From Peribacillus kribbensis DSM 17871 (GTDB taxonomy: Bacteria > Bacillota > Bacilli > Bacillales > DSM-1321), in assembly GCF_000430765.1 (NCBI RefSeq), contig NZ_AUMQ01000029.1:1-36550 (forward strand): 36,550 nucleotides of DNA. Reading direction: 5' to 3'. The position numbers and the translations under genes were made by a program. Shown piece after piece: positions 33,453 through 36,550 of the stretch (the first letter of the stretch is position 1; the number at the start of each line of letters is the position of its first letter). The notes beneath the pieces are model-generated. The model was not told the DNA's origin and did not search any database. It saw only the letters and a list, made by a program, of their open reading frames with translations.

Positions 33453-34211
33453 TTAAGCGTAAGCCTGGCCGCCGATATAGGCATAGGTAACAAGCTCTAT
33501 ATTCTTCGCCCCGAGATAGGGTTTCCAATCTTCACGGGTCAATATGGAAAGTTCCCTTACCCGCTGAACATTATAGGAGCTCCCAGACAGGATTCCTTCA
33601 TCAAGATAAGCTGGATGGGTCATGATTTCGGCCGTTTCATAGCTCCGGGTTTTTTCCAGGACTTCCTTCAGCCTGTCTGACGATAAATCGTCTCCATAGA
33701 AATCAGGGCTGAAATATTGAACTCCCGGATGGACAGGATCGCTGCCCTCTAATAGATCCTCAGCCACAGGACGATAAGGAATAGCATACTTGGCTGCAAG
33801 CCTTGAAACGATTCCAAAGGTTTTTTCATATCCATGGATATGATGGTGGCTGTCAAAATGGGTAGGCTTTATTCCGAAGGAAATCACTTTCTCTATTTGT
33901 GCGGAGAGTTCCCTTTCTATTTCTTCCGGATTACCGCTTGAAACAATTTCTGAAGCTTTTAAGAAAGTTCCCCTTTCATCCATCAGAGAATGGACGTTGT
34001 CACAGACAGGGGAACCACAGTCAAGAACAAGATGGACCCCAACTCCCAGACCAGGGTTTTCAAGGGCCAGCGCTGCCGCATGGGCAGCTCCCGGCATGTT
34101 GGCCATAAGTGTGGCTGACGTCACAATTCCATTTTGATAGGCTTCGATTATCCCCAGATTCACTCCTTTTGAATATCCAAAATCATCTGCATTGATAACG
34201 ACCTTTACCAT
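33453..34211 (-). CDS. chbG: Carbohydrate deacetylase ChbG (YdjC family)
   Basis: A 252-residue cytoplasmic metal-dependent deacetylase. The signature NADDFG (residues 7-12) holds the catalytic/metal Asp; the metal His residues lie in LGVGVHLVLD and THFDSHHHIHGYE. In E. coli, ChbG removes one acetyl group from chitobiose-6-phosphate so the sugar can be recognised and cut. AGGAGGAAATT precedes the ATG. It is 9 bp behind the PTS IIC gene, so the pair should be co-translated. That supports a substrate carrying N-acetyl groups. It lies just upstream of the wall-recycling operon on the same strand. Confidence 0.9.
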   Translation of the reverse strand: MVKVVINADDFGYSKGVNLGIIEAYQNGIVTSATLMANMPGAAHAAALALENPGLGVGVHLVLDCGSPVCDNVHSLMDERGTFLKASEIVSSGNPEEIERELSAQIEKVISFGIKPTHFDSHHHIHGYEKTFGIVSRLAAKYAIPYRPVAEDLLEGSDPVHPGVQYFSPDFYGDDLSSDRLKEVLEKTRSYETAEIMTHPAYLDEGILSGSSYNVQRVRELSILTREDWKPYLGAKNIELVTYAYIGGQAYA

Positions 34212-34220
34212 AATTTCCTC

Positions 34221-35564
34221 CTATGCCTGAAGCTTCTTAGCAGCAGTAATGTCCAATGCTCCCTGTTCTTCAGCGTATTTTTGATTATCCCAGATCCTAA
34301 AGAATGGATAATAAATTCCAAATGCCAGCGCAAAGTTAATCAATTGAAGTACAGCTCCTGATATCTTCCCTCCTGCTGCGAGATATCCCCCGATGATAGG
34401 CGGCATTGTCCAAGGCACCGCAATTCCTGCGGGCTTTGCCACAAGGCCGGTCCTCATCGCTATATAGGTTACAATGACCATCACCATCGGTGTCAGGATG
34501 AACGGCACAATCATTAAGGGATTCATCACTATAGGCATCCCAAAAGTGATCGGTTCATTGATATTAAACAGCCCCGGCCCGATGGCAAGGCCGCCAAGCT
34601 GCTTCATCTGCCTGCTCCTCGAACGCAGGACCATGGCAATCACCAGCGCCAGGGTTGCACCGCTTCCGCCGATGTATATAAAAATATCAAAGAACTGCTG
34701 GGTAAAGATATTGGGCAGAGTCTGATCAGCCTGGAAAGCAACCCGGTTGGCATCCATGGCGGACAGCCAGATCGGGCCCATGACTCCTCCCACGATGGAA
34801 GCTCCATGAAGGCCGCAGGACCAGAGCAGCTGGATCAGGAATACGGCAAAAAGGCTTCCTATCAAACTGCCTCCAAGTATGCCAAGAGGTTTTCCAAGCA
34901 ATTCACCAACAATATTATGCAGGCTTTCAAAACTTGTCTGTTCCACGATCAATCGAAGAATCCATATAAGTGCGATTACGGCAAATCCCGGAATGAGGGC
35001 TACAAATGATTTGGCTACAGCCGGCGGAACACCATCAGGCATTTTAATGATGATATTTTTCTGGATGATAAAGCGGTATATTTCCGTTGAAAGCATGGCA
35101 ATCAGCATGGCCACAAAGAGCCCCTTGCTTCCCATGAGGGCTGAAGGAATCGCTCCGCCTACCATTACTGCTTTTGAGGCTCCCTCAGGAGTGAAAGGCA
35201 CCTGGTACGGAGTTGCCAGCAAAAAAGCGGCAACAGAGATGGCTCCGGCTGTCAGCGCATCCACATTATATTTTTCGGCCAGCCTGTACGCAATGCCAAA
35301 TGCGGCAATCAGCGCCATGATATCGAACGTTGCACCCACCGGGTATGTAAGCTTGGTCAGCCAGGCATCCCCAAATATTCCAGCCATAAAATCTGCGTAT
35401 CCTGGAATCGGAAGGTAGCCAAGAATCAGGAATAACGATCCAACAATAATCAGGGGCATAGTCAGAATAATTCCATCACGCAAAGCTTGAAGGTGCCTCT
35501 GTGCGGCAATCCTTCCAGCAGCAGGCATGACACGATACTCCAGAAAATCATTCAACTTGCTCAT
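34221..35564 (-). CDS. PTS EIIC, lactose/cellobiose/chitobiose family
   Basis: A 447-residue membrane component of a Lac-family PTS permease. Two residues of the sugar site can be placed: H253 (GLHGASIVGG) and E337 (FNINEPITFG). Both correspond, with an offset of three, to His250 and Glu334 of the B. cereus chitobiose carrier ChbC. About ten hydrophobic segments are seen. The ATG follows AGGAGTGAGCAA. The next gene is chbG, which points to an N-acetylated disaccharide such as chitobiose or a wall-derived sugar. No EIIA or EIIB gene is present in the window, so these must be supplied from elsewhere. A cre in the promoter region suggests repression by preferred sugars. Confidence 0.9.
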   Translation of the reverse strand: MSKLNDFLEYRVMPAAGRIAAQRHLQALRDGIILTMPLIIVGSLFLILGYLPIPGYADFMAGIFGDAWLTKLTYPVGATFDIMALIAAFGIAYRLAEKYNVDALTAGAISVAAFLLATPYQVPFTPEGASKAVMVGGAIPSALMGSKGLFVAMLIAMLSTEIYRFIIQKNIIIKMPDGVPPAVAKSFVALIPGFAVIALIWILRLIVEQTSFESLHNIVGELLGKPLGILGGSLIGSLFAVFLIQLLWSCGLHGASIVGGVMGPIWLSAMDANRVAFQADQTLPNIFTQQFFDIFIYIGGSGATLALVIAMVLRSRSRQMKQLGGLAIGPGLFNINEPITFGMPIVMNPLMIVPFILTPMVMVIVTYIAMRTGLVAKPAGIAVPWTMPPIIGGYLAAGGKISGAVLQLINFALAFGIYYPFFRIWDNQKYAEEQGALDITAAKKLQA

Positions 35565-35800
35565 TTGCTCACTCCTTTATTTTCCTGTTAATTGCACTGC
35601 AATCTTACGTTAATTCCCCTGATGCATGCTGCCCGGCTGCCCCTGCCCCGCTTTTACGAATTTAGAAGCAGAGAGTGTTATTTGTGTCCGCCTTGGGATC
35701 TCCTCCCTTCACCATTTCGTTAAGTTGTCAAAATTTTCTCTCTTTATTAGATTTTATATTGAAAGCGTTTGCAAGTACAGATAAATTTTAATCTTTTTCC
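35565..35800 (-). promoter_or_regulatory. Promoter and long leader of the IIC-chbG operon with a cre
   Basis: TGCAAACGCTTTCA on the minus strand (35773-35760) matches the CcpA consensus at 13 of 14 positions. It lies between a possible -35 CTGTAC and -10 TATAAA with 16-bp spacing. The leader to the IIC start is about 180 nt. It holds a free-standing AGGGAGGAG near 35700 with no usable start codon behind it. No LicT-type antiterminator site was recognised. Confidence 0.5.
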
Positions 35801-35870
35801 ATTGTTTTTAGCCAGAAATCCCTCTTTCCTCAACACTGTCTCTATAAAGCAACATTGATTGAAATAGATA

Positions 35871-35900
35871 TAAAAAAACCCCCTCTGTATCAGAAGGAGT
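35871..35900 (-). terminator. Terminator overlapping the stop of the 99-residue gene
   Basis: On the minus strand ACTCCTTCT (35900-35892) pairs with AGAGGGGGT (35886-35878) using two or three G-T wobbles, followed by TTTTTTTATA. The gene's TGA (35892-35890) is at the base of the loop. Confidence 0.7.
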
Positions 35901-36189
35901 CTGGAAACCGCTTCATAAAATAGTGAAGCAGCTCCTCCCTGCTGTCTTGAAAATACGTACAAAGCTGATGGCCATAAGGTGCCGGGTAAATGGTTTTATT
36001 GCACAGCCTGCAGGGTTCCTTTTTTGAAAAATGATGCTTTACATGAAGCGGAAAAGGGTCCTTTCGATTCCCTGCCATGAAATGAAAGGCCTGGCCTTCA
36101 ATCGAAAAAAATATATCATACCCGTCAAAGCCGGAATTTTCATTAATTTTTACTGAATTCATATCAGGATTAAAGATGGTCCCTGCCAT
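35890..36189 (-). CDS. 99-residue uncharacterised CxxC protein
   Basis: A small soluble protein starting MAGTIFNPDMNSVKINENSG, with a beta-rich N-terminal half. A potential metal site follows: H52/H53, then C60-RL-C63, with a third Cys at 77. The ATG follows AGGAGGAGAACGGCA, and a terminator overlaps its end, so it is very likely expressed as a single gene. I do not recognise a named family. The His/Cys pattern resembles a small zinc ribbon. Confidence 0.65.
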   Translation of the reverse strand: MAGTIFNPDMNSVKINENSGFDGYDIFFSIEGQAFHFMAGNRKDPFPLHVKHHFSKKEPCRLCNKTIYPAPYGHQLCTYFQDSREELLHYFMKRFPDSF

Positions 36190-36379
36190 TGCCGTTCTCC
36201 TCCTAATAATGTTTTTGTCATATATATATAGAAAAGTATATACCTATCTTTCGAATTGGACACGTATTATTGATTAAAAAGGACGTAGTAAGAAATAAGC
36301 AAAAGGTCCGTTGCCCACTGTAAAATCAGGACAAAATTACCATTTTTTTATGCACCGAGTTCGTTTTTAATTTCATTTG

Positions 36380-36523
36380 TTGCAAAATGGAGCGCTTTCT
36401 GTTATTCTTTAATAGAATTATTTTTGTTCGTACATAAGATTGATAAGTTTTATAGCTTTCTGTCTTGGATCAGAGCAAGGATAGTAACACAATGTATGCA
36501 AAGCATACGGGGAGGCAACACAC
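36380..36523 (+). promoter_or_regulatory. Promoter and structured 5' leader of the cold-shock gene
   Basis: TTGCAA (36380-36385), 17 bp and TATTCT (36403-36408) form a sigma-A-like promoter. The leader would be about 110 nt, like the long leaders of csp genes. A perfect hairpin, GTATGC-AAA-GCATAC (36494-36508), stands directly against the ribosome site GGGGAGG. The 190 bp to the left, up to the divergent 99-residue gene, show no gene. Confidence 0.6.
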
Positions 36524-36550
36524 ATGGAACAAGGTAAAGTAAAATGGTTT
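36524..36550 (+). CDS. Cold-shock protein (CspA/CspB family), cut by the window edge
   Basis: The first nine codons read MEQGKVKWF, the start of a bacterial cold-shock domain protein (Bacillus Csp proteins begin with M-x-x-G-x-V-K-W-F). These small RNA chaperones bind single-stranded RNA through a five-stranded barrel. The ATG follows GGGGAGGCAACACAC. The rest of the gene is outside the window, so which csp paralogue this is cannot be told. Confidence 0.85.

Noticed and set aside
33286-33528. 80-codon minus-strand frame
   Set aside because: It overlaps the chbG 3' end in another frame and crosses the chbG terminator.
35610-35708. Frame ending ...KFVKAGQGQPGSMHQGN after a strong AGGGAGGAG in the IIC leader
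   Set aside because: No ATG, GTG or TTG lies at a usable distance behind the ribosome-site-like sequence; only a late ATG four codons from the stop.

Overview
The window looks like chromosomal DNA of a low-to-mid GC member of the Bacillaceae. Shine-Dalgarno sites are strong (AGGAGG/GGGGTG types), GTG and TTG starts are used, and CcpA cre-like sites, a PerR box and a sigma-B-like promoter are present. Many genes have recognisable Bacillus subtilis counterparts or gene orders: gmuR-gmuE-gmuF, ywoH-ywoG, ycgR-ycgQ, katA, dbpA/yxiN and amiE-nagZ-namZ. Most genes lie on the minus strand. No rRNA, tRNA, CRISPR array or prophage was seen. All family calls come from motifs and recall of known proteins; no database search was run.

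Left part (1-8350): the cut end of an IS3-family element, then a carbohydrate block. A minus-strand operon holds an aldo/keto reductase, a YhhX-like dehydrogenase and a GH1 6-phospho-beta-glucosidase. It diverges from a ROK-family sugar kinase. Next comes gmuR-gmuE-manA, which matches the 3' half of the B. subtilis glucomannan operon but lacks its PTS and glycosidase genes. Cre-like sites and a related GntR-type palindrome in both control regions suggest one regulon. A 22-codon reading frame with a strong ribosome site sits in the gmuR leader.

Middle (8400-21950): the YcgR/YcgQ permease pair, a MarR regulator with an MFS exporter, a second (DHA2) MFS exporter, a TRM11-type RNA methyltransferase, a SLAP-domain protein, a large secreted protein made of Ig-like repeats, a DUF1992 protein and an undescribed 47-residue gene with its own terminator. 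A 2-oxoacid decarboxylase behind a sigma-B-like promoter and a formate/nitrite channel follow.

Right part (21940-36550): an NhaC antiporter, catalase with a perfect PerR box, a 51-residue protein, the RNA helicase DbpA and a FrnE-like thiol oxidoreductase with an extra CX4C motif. Then comes a secreted peptidoglycan-recycling operon (amiE-nagZ-namZ) under a perfect cre. Upstream of it is a PTS IIC-chbG pair, also preceded by a cre. NamZ, NagZ and AmiE would cut wall fragments outside the cell, and the IIC/ChbG pair would import and deacetylate a GlcNAc-type disaccharide. The window ends with a 99-residue CxxC protein and the first codons of a cold-shock gene with a structured leader.
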